Source of the DNA: Cryptomeria japonica
Taxonomy: Eukaryota > Streptophyta > Pinopsida > Cupressales > Cupressaceae
Assembly: GCF_030272615.1 (NCBI RefSeq)
Contig: NC_081406.1
Span: forward strand, 138,491,361-138,555,360
Length of the DNA stretch: 64,000 nucleotides
Reading direction: 5' to 3'
Shown here: positions 31,467 to 42,222 of the stretch, one piece after another
How the letters are laid out: every line of letters begins with the position of its first letter
Numbering within the stretch: the first letter of the stretch is position 1
Translations under genes and position numbers: made by a program
The notes under the pieces: model-generated
The model's database searches: none
What the model was told of the DNA's origin: nothing
The model's input: the letters and a program-made list of their open reading frames with translations, nothing else

Positions 31467-34400
31467 TCAGTGAATAGAAGATAGGGATAGGACCCCTAAC
31501 TTACTTCTGAGATACTCAAAAGTGTCCCTTTGTAGTGGCTTGGTGAAGATATTTGCTATTTGTTCCTTTGTGCTAACATACTCCAACACCACTTTCTTCT
31601 CTTGAGCTTCTTCTCTAAGATAATGATATTTGATAGAGATGTGCTTTGTCTTAGAGTGCATAACAGGATTCTTTGAAATCTTAATGGCACTCGTATTGTC
31701 ATAGAATATAGTTACTGGCTCAGTAACTTTCTCATTTATACCTTCCAATAGTTGTTTGATCCATGCTATATTGGTACAATTCAATGTTGCAGCAATGTAT
31801 TCAACTTCTGTTGTTGACTGTGAAACACATCCTTGTTTCTTGCTAAGCCAACTCACTAGTCTTTCTCCTAAAAAGAAAGCTCCTCCACTTGTGATTTTCC
31901 TGTCATCAGTGTTGCCTGCCCAATCAACATCAGTATAAACTTTTAAATCAAAAACATTTCCTTTTTGATATACTAAGCCATAATCTTTAGTGCCTTTCAA
32001 GTATCTGAAAATTCTCTTGATTGTTGTCGTGTGTGTTTCCTTTGGATCTGCAGAGAATCTTGCAACTATACCTACTACATGTGCTATATCTGGCCTATTG
32101 TGAACAACATATTGTAGTTTTCCAATCATGGATCGATAAAGTGTCTCATCAATAGATGCAGATTCATCATTCTTTGATAGTTTACAGTTGGTAGTCATAT
32201 GAGTACTTACTGGTTTTGAGTCCTCCATTCCAAATTTCTTCAAGATTTCCTTTATGTACTTGGATTGAGTAATGAAAATCTCATCTTTCATTTGCAGTAT
32301 TTGTAAACCTATAAAATACTTTATCTCACCGATTAATGACATCTCAAATTCTTTGCTTATTTCATTTCCAAAGTTCTTGCATAGAGAGTCATTTACACAA
32401 AATATAATATCATCAACAAATATGGCTGAGATCAGTATTCCATTTTTATCATTCTTCATGTACATATTGTTGTTTTCACTTGATCTTATAAAACCAATCT
32501 TGATCAAATAAGAGTGCAATCTTTCATACCATGCTCTAGGTGCTTGTTTCAAACCATATAAAGCTTTGTTCAATTTACATACCTGATCTCGTCTTCAACA
32601 AATCCTTCTGGTTGTTCAATAAAAGCTTCTTCCTCTAATATACCATTCATAAATGCAGATTTGACATCTATTTGATATACCTTGAAATTCTTGTAAGCAG
32701 CATATGCCAACATTGTTCTTACTCCTTCAAGTCTTGCCACAGGTGCAAACGTCTCACCATCATCAATTCCCTCTTCTTGAGCATAACCTTTGCAAACTAG
32801 TCTTGCTTTATTTCTAATGACCTCACCTCTTTCATTCAGCTTGTTTTTGAAAATCCACTTTGTACCGATTACATTTTTGTCCTTTGGTCTTGGGACTAGT
32901 GTCCATGTGTCATTCTTCTTGATTTGATCAATCTCTTCTATCATAGCATTTATCCAATCTTCACTGTTAAATGTCTCTTTCACTATCCTCGGTTCAAATT
33001 CAGATATCAGACATGTGTTCTGTCTCAATTTGTTCCTTGTCATCACTGGATCATCCTTATCTCCTATAATCTAACTTGATGCATGATGTCTTCTGACATA
33101 CTTGGCTAATGTAGGCTCGGTAGGCTCTGTATGATCACTCGGTAACTGGATATTCTCTTCATTTCCTTCAACAGTTCTCTCGGTAAGACTTCTCGGTTGA
33201 ACATAGACAAATGCATCATAATCTTCTGGTTCCTTGGAATTTCCTTCATCATTTTTTTTTGCAAATTCATTAATTTTCACATTTGCACTTTCTACTATTT
33301 TGTTAGATGATTTGATCAGACATTTAAATGCTTTGCTTCTAGAAGAATAACCAAGAAATGTTCCTTCTTCACTTTTCTGATCAAACTTTCCATTTCTATC
33401 ATCTTTGTGAACATAGCATCTACTTCCAAAGATTTTGAAATAACTTACATTAGGTTTCTTGTCATACCAGATTTCATATGGTGTCTTCAAAGTTCCTTTC
33501 TTCAGTTGTACTCAGTTCAGGGTGTAAACTACTGTGCTTTTTGCTCTCTCCAAAATGTTTGTGGCACTTTCTTTTCAATCATCAGGGTTCTGGCACAATC
33601 CACAATAGATCTATTTCTTCTCTCAGCAAATCTATTTTGTTGTGGAGTTCTCGGTGCAGAGACTTGTCTTTTTATACCATGATTATTGCAGAATAAGTTG
33701 AACTCATCAGATGTGAACTCTCCTCCTCTATTTGATCTAAGGCATTTTAGTTGTCTTCTTGTTTCATTTTCAACTCTTGCCTTGTACCATGTAAACATTT
33801 GAAAAGCTTCTGATTTTTCTTTTAAAAACATTACTGACATCATCCTTGAATAATCATCCACAAATAATATGAAATATTTATCACCATAATAACTTTGAAC
33901 TTTCATAGGACCACAAAGATCGGTGTGCACAAGATCTAAAATTCCCTTAGAAGTGTAGGATTTACTTGTAAAGCTTGACCTTGTCATCTTACCCATATGG
34001 CATCCTCGGCACATAGCATTCTCAGGTTTTTCCAAACTCGGTAGACCTCTTACTCGGTGCTTCTTACTTATTTTGATTAGATTATCAAAATTTACATGAC
34101 AAAACCTTTTATGCCATAACCAGGTATCATCTATCTTTGCATACAAACATTTGTTCCGAGTTGAGTCAAGGTGAAATGTGTTACCTTTTGTTTGTGTCCC
34201 AGTAGCAACTAACTTTCCATGCTTGTCATGAACTTTGACAATTCCTTTCTGAAATTCTATTCGGTAACCTATGTTGTTTAGTTGTGCTACACTCAACAAA
34301 TTGTATTTCAATCCTTCAACCCAATAAGCATCATTGCATTTTGCATTGTCAAGAAGTGTTATGGATCCTTTACCTTTTACCAGACATGGTGCATCATTAC

Positions 34401-35634
34401 CAAATCTTACATAGCCTCCATCATAGTCTTCTAATATAACAAATTTGTGTTTATCACCTGTCATGTGATGTGAGCATCCACTATCTATGATCCAAGAATC
34501 ATTAGTATTTATGTGAGATATTAGGGCTTTTTCTTCATACCTTTCTTCATTGGATCCATCTTTGATAGCCACATAAACTACTTCATCTGTATCAGTTTCA
34601 TTTGATTTATCATCATTGGATTCCTCATCAGCTATTAGGCATGACTTTCTATCTCTTCTTCTGAAGTCTCGGTATCCTCTGTAATGATTATCTTTCTGTC
34701 TGTCATCTCGGTAATCTCTCTTTTCAGTAGAGTCTTTGTCATGACAGTTAGAAGCCATATGTCCTATCTTATCACAATTGAAACATTTCAAAGGTAGTTT
34801 TCTTTTATACTTACCTTTGCCTCTCGGTAACCTTCTGGCTAATAGTGCTTCAAACACTTCTTGCTTTCTTATTTCCTCATACAATTTGTGCACTTTTTCC
34901 ATGTTCTTGCGAAATCTTTCACTTGCTCCACTGTGATCCACTTTAATGTACTTACTCATTCTATCATTGTAATCATCAGATTCACCAATATGAAAAGAAC
35001 TAAATGCAGATTCAACTTTATTTACCGATGACCCACTGTTATCAAAGTTACTTAACTCAAATGCATGTAGCTTATCAACAGTAGCATCCAAAGAAACTGG
35101 CATATTGGGTACAAACCTCAATTCATTGATTGCAAAGACTCGGATTGCATAAGCTAGTAGAACTGTTCTTAACAACTTACTTGTTATATCATTTTCTTCA
35201 ATAGTTCCACCTGCTCCTTTGATTTGATTGACAATCTCCTTTAGTCTTGTATTGTACTGGGTTATGTTCTCACCTTCATTCATCCTTATAGATTCAAGTT
35301 GTCCTCTTAGACTATCCACTTTTTCTCTTTGAACATGTTCATCACTGCCATACACAGATATGAGCTTGTCCCACATTGCCTTTGCATCATTGCAACCTTC
35401 TAGATCATTAAACCCTGAGTCCGTTAATGCAGATGTTATTTCAATCATTGCTTAAATATGTTCTTGCTTTGCCTTTATCTCTTCCATTATCAATGGATAG
35501 GTGCTCGGTGTAATGAAATCATTCTTCAGATTATATACAGCATATTCTCCAACTCCTGATAGGTGCAACTTCATCATTTTCTACCATGTAGAGAAACTTG
35601 ACTTGTTCAACTTCGGTGCATCTCTCTTATACAT
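31467..35634 (-). pseudogene. C3 gag-pol polyprotein (copia), broken
   Basis: Starts at ATG 35634. Two early stops lie in Gag, near 35585 and 35452. The long open part 35448-33529 has Gag (KLISVYGSDEHVQREK), zinc knuckle CFNCDKIGHMASNC, protease IIDSGCSHHMTGD, the integrase HHCC finger and the core up to WRE. The second catalytic Asp context reads LRSNRGGEF where copia integrases have LRSDRGGEF, so that Asp is Asn. A one-base deletion near 33540 and a TGA (likely from CGA) follow. Then 33490-33071, a TAG at an apparent Gln, 33046-32570 with the start of RT (GTKWIFKNKLNE), a frame change near 32575, and 32573-31467 with RT (IFVDDIIFC) and RNase H ending LGVLSLSSIH. Gene order is standard copia. 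Confidence 0.9.
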
Positions 35635-35690
35635 CTTTGGATCTTTGTCTCAAGTACCTTTAAAGTTTTTCTTCTGGAGTCCAAAGCAAT
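35635..35690 (-). other. C3 leader fragment next to L4
   Basis: Non-coding leader between the C3 primer site and gag, cut by L4. The remainder of the leader with the primer site lies at 46465-46481. Confidence 0.7.
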
Positions 35691-37891
35691 TGTTGGGACT
35701 CATTAAATTTGAGTCAAAGTTTAGAAGCCCAATTCAAAATTTTGCTCTGCATGTCAGAAAAGTATCTAAATGAGTCAGTTTGAATGGCCTAGTTTGCGAG
35801 AGGGCAAAATGGAGCCAGTTGATTTTCAGAGGGTAAGGCTCGGGATTCATGTCCTACACCTTTCATTTGACCTATTCAGTGATGTGCAACTTTCAGAATT
35901 CAATTTGGATAAGTTTATGAGGTACCCATTTTGAGGGGTGAGCTGAAAGTGCATTTTAGGCACAAATGCAGATCTTATGGAGTGGCCTACTTTGGGTGTT
36001 TATATCTTCTGTCTTGTTGATTGTCATGAATAATTTCAAAATGGATTGAATTGTATGCATAAATTTGAGTTATCTTGCAAAATTTCAAGTCCTTATGAAT
36101 CCATTTGCTCAGTTTTCCAAGCTCGAACTGTTTGCAGTTTGAATGTTTTGACAAGTCCCTGTTTCAACGCCCAGTTGGAGCCCTGTTTTGCACAAGTGTA
36201 AAAGTTGCCTCAGTAAGTGTCATGATAGAATGTTTATTCCAAGCTATTGTTGGTATAAATGATGAGCTACATTTCAAATTCCAAGCCTCTGTCAATCCGT
36301 TTGATCGGTTTTCAAAAGGGTTCATTTAGCCATCATTTTCAATTATCCGTACTTTCAGTGCTATGTCAATTAATGTAGCCATTTTCATGAGCGCGCCATT
36401 TGCACCCAGTCACACTTTTGGTCGAACTGAGAATCCAAAGATTTAATATGTACTTCAAGGTACCTGTGTTTCAAATTTGAGGGTCTACGGAGGTCGTTTG
36501 ATATTTTTGAGAAAGGCATCATGTGTTGCCAGAACATTGACTTCGTCAGGGCCGTAGTGTCGACAAAGCCAATTGGTCATTTTTGCTGATTAATATCTCT
36601 TCGCTCGGGACTCATCTTGAGAAACTGCTTGGTAAAGTTCATCCTTGTATATTAGAGTACACGCCTGTCAGATGGCGAGATCCAGAAAGGTGTTTTGACT
36701 GACTTGAAAAATACGTCTTCGCGATTAAATGTGAAAATGTGGCGTAATTGCCTGAAGGTTGCAAAACTCAATTTTATGATCCGAAAATGATGTCGATCGT
36801 TTCCAAATGTATGTTTAAGGTTCATGAGGCATTTTGAAGGTTAGTTGCATGAAAACAAATTTTTTTTTAGTCGGACCCACTTTGGGGCCCGACCTGGCTC
36901 GCGCCTGTGCATTAGATTTTACGGTAAAATGGTCTTAATTCATGGTGATGCATATCAATACCAGTAAGTGTATTTGCAAATTGGTTTATTAAGGTATGAT
37001 TTTGTTTCATTATGTGGGCATATAACTGAGAGGTTTTTATGGAGCTTTATGGTATTCTTTTGGCTGGCAATAAAAACTTTAGAAATTGCTACAGGCATAT
37101 GTAAAGCCCAAGAAATTTCCTTGCTATGTGTGGTGTTGAAAAGGCATTAGAATTTTAAAACAAAGGCAAATACCCTCTCTTCCTTGTGTGGTATGTGAAG
37201 GAAATGAAACTTTCAATCAAATAAGAAATAGTAGCAGCAGCTTCAGCAAATGAAATTAACAGAGTTTCAAGCTTTGTGTGGATGATGGAGAGGGCAATGT
37301 TCAGCAGTAGCAAATAACTTTCAAATTTATGAAATGTGGCATGTGCAAAGCCAAAACTTTCAGCCAATGCAATTTAATGGTGTATGGCTCTCCTCCCTCT
37401 CACGTGGCAGTAAATGCAATGGTGTGGTTTTAAAAAAAAAAGAGTTGAAACTTCTAGCAAGTGCATAATGCCCAATCCTCCCTCCTCCCCGCCATGAGTT
37501 AGAATTGACTGCTGAAAGTTAAAATTAAACAGATTAAATGCAATGGCTGGAGAATGGCATTGATAAAGAGGTTTAGAAACTTGTAGCAAATGTGTGGTAT
37601 GCAGTGGAAGAGGCCTGTAATAACCTTCAACAAGTTTAAATGGCAGGTTCAAAGCTAAATCCTCCTCCTTGCCTCCCACGTGACTGGTGAACAGGGTTAT
37701 AAATTTTTTTTTCAAAGTTTGCATTGCCATGTAAAAGGCCATCCAATCTCCTCCCACACAGCAAGAAGAAAGGCATTAAAAATTTTCAAGAAAATGCATT
37801 TCCAGCCATGAAAACACTCAAGAAAGCTTCAAAAGTGCAGTACCAGGCATAAATATTTATCCCACATTGGTTGTGCACAGGGAACTTTTAG

Positions 37892-37905
37892 TATTTAAAT
37901 ATAAG
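37892..37905 (+). promoter_or_regulatory. Candidate TATA box of L4 5' LTR
   Basis: TATTTAAATATAAG, followed within about 20 bases by CACCATAACA. The same segment is at 44613-44626 in the other LTR. Position in the middle of the LTR fits a U3 promoter, but another AT motif at about 38670 is an alternative. Confidence 0.45.
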
Positions 37906-38299
37906 GCTCCACCATAACATAGTGTCAAAGCCTTAAGGGCTTTTGACGCAAGGTGCTAAGGGCGCCCAAGGTGGACCCCACGCGCGTGAGCATGGATCTG
38001 GAGGTGACCAAAGAGGAGGCTGAGTGGCGACCAAGTGGACCCCACACAGGCACGCTTCTCGAGGTAGTCGGGCAGAATTTTGCAGAGGAGCGACTTAACC
38101 AGCAAGCAAGTTCCATGGAGATCTACAGTGCACATTGATTCATAAAGGGAAGATGATCGAAACTTACCCTTCGCGAAATGGCAAAAAGCATCTGCGAAAA
38201 ACGAAGGTTAAAGAGTGAGCATCTTGGAGATGATCTGATGGTTGGCGCGACTTCGCAAGTCAAAGATGCACGTCGGTTAGCCATTGTGAAATGGCAAAA

Positions 38300-38520
38300 G
38301 CCATGTGGCGGGTCCAGGTGGAAAGACAGCTCACGAGTCCTGTCCAGTGGCGATGATGTGGCACCCAGGTGGCGTTGAGGTGGTGATGAGGTGGCGATGA
38401 TGTGGCATACAAGCAAGCAGCCTAGTGGCGGTGACGTGGCCGACAAGTGGCAAAAGATGAGGTGTCATGCCAGGTGGCACCCGGTGGATCCCATCGACCA
38501 ATCAGAGGTCACCACGTGGC
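38300..38520. repeat. GTGGC-rich cluster with ACGTGGC motifs, L4 5' LTR
   Basis: Around a dozen GTGGC words in about 220 bases, in degenerate units like GTGGCGATGAT. ACGTGGC occurs at 38434-38440, CACGTGGC at 38513-38520 and CCAAT at 38498-38502. ACGTGGC is the core bound by plant bZIP factors (G-box/ABRE). The other LTR has the matching cluster at about 45025-45245. Confidence 0.75.
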
Positions 38521-39757
38521 AGGATGCAAGGCCAAAATTAGAGCCAAAAATCAAAGTTAAATGATATAGTTGAAACTATAGAGAAAATTCAAAAAAATTA
38601 AATGATGGCCTGTTGTTCAAGATTAATTCGCCTAGGGTTTAATTTTTGGCCAAATGTAGGAGTATTATATATTGTCGGAAAGCTCTCGAGATGAGGAATT
38701 CAGCTATAGAGTTAGTTTCAATAAATGTGGGATATTTTGGAAGCAGTTTCCATGGGAAAGAAGAAGATAATGAATTTCAGTTGGAGAAAGGGGACACATG
38801 GCATGTTTTGATGGATTCTGATATTTTTCCTTCTCCTTCTTATTCCCAATTCTTCTCAATTGTAAGGGTTCCAATTTTTGAGAAATTCTCTAAGGGAGAT
38901 TTCCAAGAGGGGTTCTAGTCTGGTGCATTTTAATTTTATGGGTTGTAATTGTTGATGTTCTCATTTTTTTTGTCATGGAATAGATACGTTTAGTTGCAAA
39001 TTCTCAGTTGCAGGCCATATATATATATATATATGTAAGGCATATATACATTTCCATTGGATTATTTTCAGGCATTTTTTCAATTTCAATAAATTCAGTA
39101 TTCAAGGGATTTTGAATTTATCTTCTCCAAGGGAGAGTGTATTTCCTGTTCTTAGGCATCCTTTACATAAAGAATTTAAATTCAATGAGCAAAAATTGGG
39201 AATTCTGAATTAATGTTTGGATTTGTATGATCTTTTGATTTGAAGTTCAGAATGTATTAATGTCAGGCATTAATACATGGATATATTTTCAGTGAATTTT
39301 ATCTGCAGCTTGGATTTCGTTTGTGGCCATTTGTGTTGACTCTATGCCCTGATGAAGGCACTGATCTATTACAATTCGAAGTTATTTACACAAGAATTTT
39401 AAAATCCAACATTAGAATATCTTTCTTTGTTTTATGTTCTGTGGGAATATGTCCATCCATCTCAGGATTCAAACATTATTGAGTTGCGAGTGTGGATCTA
39501 GCCCATCTGCAGTAACCTCTTAGTTTTTGAACCTTTTGAGATCCATCTGCTTTTGTTGATGCAGTCCTGTGTGTAATGGGTCTGATTAAATGCTTCACAG
39601 GTACACCCACCTAGGTTTTGCAGAGCCTAAAGAGTAGAAGGATTTAGGTCCTTGTTATGTTGTCCAAGCCCTGAAGTATTTAATTGATTGAGATTGGCTA
39701 TCTCATAGATAGATTTGCAGGTGTTCCTAGGTTATCACTTTTGGTGAACAACAAAAA

Positions 39758-39775
39758 TGGCGACTCTGCTGGGGA
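39758..39775 (+). promoter_or_regulatory. L4 primer-binding site
   Basis: TGGCGACTCTGCTGGGGA seven bases after the LTR end. This sequence type is the primer site of Tat/Ogre gypsy elements, usually assigned to tRNA-Arg. A partial copy, GGTGGCGACTCTG, lies downstream at about 40065-40077. Confidence 0.75.
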
Positions 39776-40349
39776 AGTAACAGTGTTTTGTAATTGCACT
39801 TTTCAGTAAGGTTGATAGAAGTTGTACCAATCTTGTTGATTGCAGTCAAACCCAAGAGTCTAGCCAAAATTCATTTGGGGAAGAGTCTTAGAAGTTCACA
39901 AATCTGAAAGTTATTTTCAGATTTGAAAGTGTATACCCTGGAAATCTTTGTTGCTAAGAAATTTCAAAATATTATGTGACTTTGCTGTGTGTGGTGAGAC
40001 CCAAAAATCTGAAAGTGTTTCAGAGTGAAGATCAGTGTTTGGATTTTATTCCTCTTCAAGGAGGTGGCGACTCTGTAAAAACAAACTTGGGATTTGGAGG
40101 AGTTCTTCAAATTTCCAGTCAGAAGTGAAGTGAACAACAACAATAATTTTTTCTAGGTATTCCTCAAGGTATTCATGAAATAATTATGTTCCTTATAAGG
40201 TGAAACAATCACCATTAGAAAGGAAAAGGAATTTGCAATATACATACTTCATGTTTTTAAAAAAATACAGTTAAGTGATGGGAGAAGTGTGTATGGTTGT
40301 GAAAAATTATGACTGCATATGTTTTGAAAAGAATTTATGAAACAATAAG
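39776..40349 (+). other. L4 leader
   Basis: Non-coding leader between primer site and frame. Contains repeated AAATCTGAAAGT-like words and a partial second primer-site motif. Confidence 0.6.
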
Positions 40350-41992
40350 ATGCATGGTCAAGATAATGGTTCAGTAGATGTTTTAAAATTGATGGATCTA
40401 GATGTATTTCCTAGATCTAAAAATTCTCTATTAAATCTGAAAGAAATTGATAGAGAAATTGAAACATGTCTTAAAAGGATCCAAGAGAAGTTTGTCTGGT
40501 TTTTAAGAAGGAAAGTAGGGAAAAGAAAAGAAGAGTCATCATATGTTTTCTATGAAAGATTTATAGCTGCATTGAATGAGCTTTCAGCTGATGCTAGACC
40601 CCATGAGTCTGTTTTGATTGAGTTATTTTTAGAGCTTGATGAGCCTGATTCAATTAATTGGTCTACAACCTTGAGAGAAGAAAGTGTCCAATGTATCAAA
40701 GAATGGATGGATGGGATTGAGCTAAATAAATTGAAAATGCACATAATATTGAGTATACCAATGCTGACAGTGAAATTGGTGAATACCAAAGTAATGGAGA
40801 TGAATCTATGAATAGGGATATCTCTTGTGATTTTGAAAATGATTCTTATGATCAACATGACAGTACAAAATTTTGTTCTCAGTATGAGGAGGATGAAAAT
40901 ATAGATTGTTGTTCTAATGTGCATGACTGTAACTCTCTAGAGTTTTCAGTTTTGAATAGTATGAACGACAGTATTGTTAAGTTCAATCCACAAGATGTTT
41001 GCAACCCCAGTTATGAAACTATGTTGCAACATATAGAAGCACTTTATGAGCAGCATGATAAAGGCTATGATGCAGATGCGAGTTGTTGTAATGATGAAAT
41101 GAATGTGTATAGATACATGAGCATTGCTGATTTAATACCTTTATCAGATTGGGACAATGTTTACAACTCAGAGGATGAAGCCAAGGAAAATGGAAATGAA
41201 GAAGGTTCACTAAGTAGTGAACAAATTTCAGAGCTCCTAGCTGCTGATTTTCAGAGATATGCATCCAAAAATGTGCCCAATCTCTCACACCCAACTAGTA
41301 CATGTTATGATATTGATGATGATTTTGAGGGTGTGAAGTATGATACATATGTTGTTGATTCTTTCCCTATATTTGATTTGAGTGATGGACAAGATGAAAA
41401 TGCATATACAGTTGATAGGTGTGATAATGTAGATTCATATGTTGATATGAACTTAGATTTTGGTATGCATTGTGTGGATCTTGCTATTAAAAGGCATGAC
41501 AAGTCTGAAATTTTTTTCCCTAATTTGCAAGTGGGAAATGAACCATTTACAAGTGACAATCATGTATTTTCATGTGTGCAAAGTGCTGATAGAAATTGTG
41601 ATTAGCAAGACGAATTACAGTCATGTTATGAGGAAGTTTTCCTCTCTAGTTTGCAAGCCATCATTGTGGAAGAGTGTTCATCATTTGAGCAAACTAGCAA
41701 TAGAGATGTGCCTAATGTTTTCAACTTTCAGAATAAGTTAGGCCACTTTTCATTTCAGCTGGGAAAGAGTGGTAAAGAGTATGGCACTCTTATGTCACCT
41801 AGTGATCAGCCCTTTCAACATTCGTTTGGTTTCCAAAGATTGATTGATTATGAACATGTTGATGATTATGTTTTATGTGATCAACTGATTAGAAGTGGAA
41901 GTGTTTTTGATCAGGCATATAATAATCAAACTTTCAGCTTACCTCCAATTTGTGGAAATGAAAATCATGTGTTTGACAGAGGTAAGAATTGA
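40350..41992 (+). pseudogene. L4 unrecognised acidic frame (about 545 codons)
   Basis: I do not recognise this protein. Frame 3 is open from ATG 40350 to about 40738, then a one-base shift leads into frame 2, open to 41605 (TAG at an apparent Gln) and on to TGA 41990. The first ~130 residues look helical and mixed-charge (KEIDREIETCLKRIQEKFVW, FYERFIAALNELSADARP). The rest is strongly acidic and rich in Asp, Glu, Ser, Asn and Cys (NDSYDQHDSTKFCSQYEEDE). No zinc knuckle, DSG protease or RT motif is seen. It could be a diverged Gag-like or an ORF1-like protein of Ogre-type elements, or a captured sequence. Its length and few breaks suggest it was under selection as protein. Confidence 0.65.
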
Positions 41993-42222
41993 TTTCAGTT
42001 TTGATGGCCTGGGGCCATTTATAAGTTGTATATTTTGTACAGTTGCTTTGCTTCAGTTGTGTGGTTTTCAATAAGTGCCCTGTTGTCTGGGTATAATAAG
42101 GAAGCCCTATTTTTGAGAAGAGAAAGGAAGAAAAGAATGATTCGTTTTTGGGTGGTCTGCTTAACCAAAGATTATTTGTTCTTGTATTGATCTTACAATC
42201 AACCATCCCCAGTCAGAGCCAC
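41993..42222 (+). other. L4 3' untranslated region
   Basis: Contains a strong purine run (GAAGAGAAAGGAAGAAAAGAA region, about 42116-42138) roughly 85 bases before the 3' LTR. No purine tract directly abuts the LTR, which is unusual. Confidence 0.6.

Larger units (their letters stand above)
35691..39750 (+). repeat. L4 5' LTR
   Basis: About 4.06 kb, aligning along its length with 42223-46464. It lacks about 187 bases present in the 3' LTR at 43935-44130; the break falls at a GCAG microhomology, suggesting a deletion here. It contains a TATA-like segment (37892-37905), an imperfect hairpin (37924-37947), and a GTGGC-rich cluster (about 38300-38520). Confidence 0.92.

Noticed and set aside
37925-38446. 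Similar pairs of frames repeated at 44646-45170
   Set aside because: They are in the two LTRs of L4 and are duplicated because LTRs are duplicated. Both strands are open because of GTGGC repeats; no protein features.
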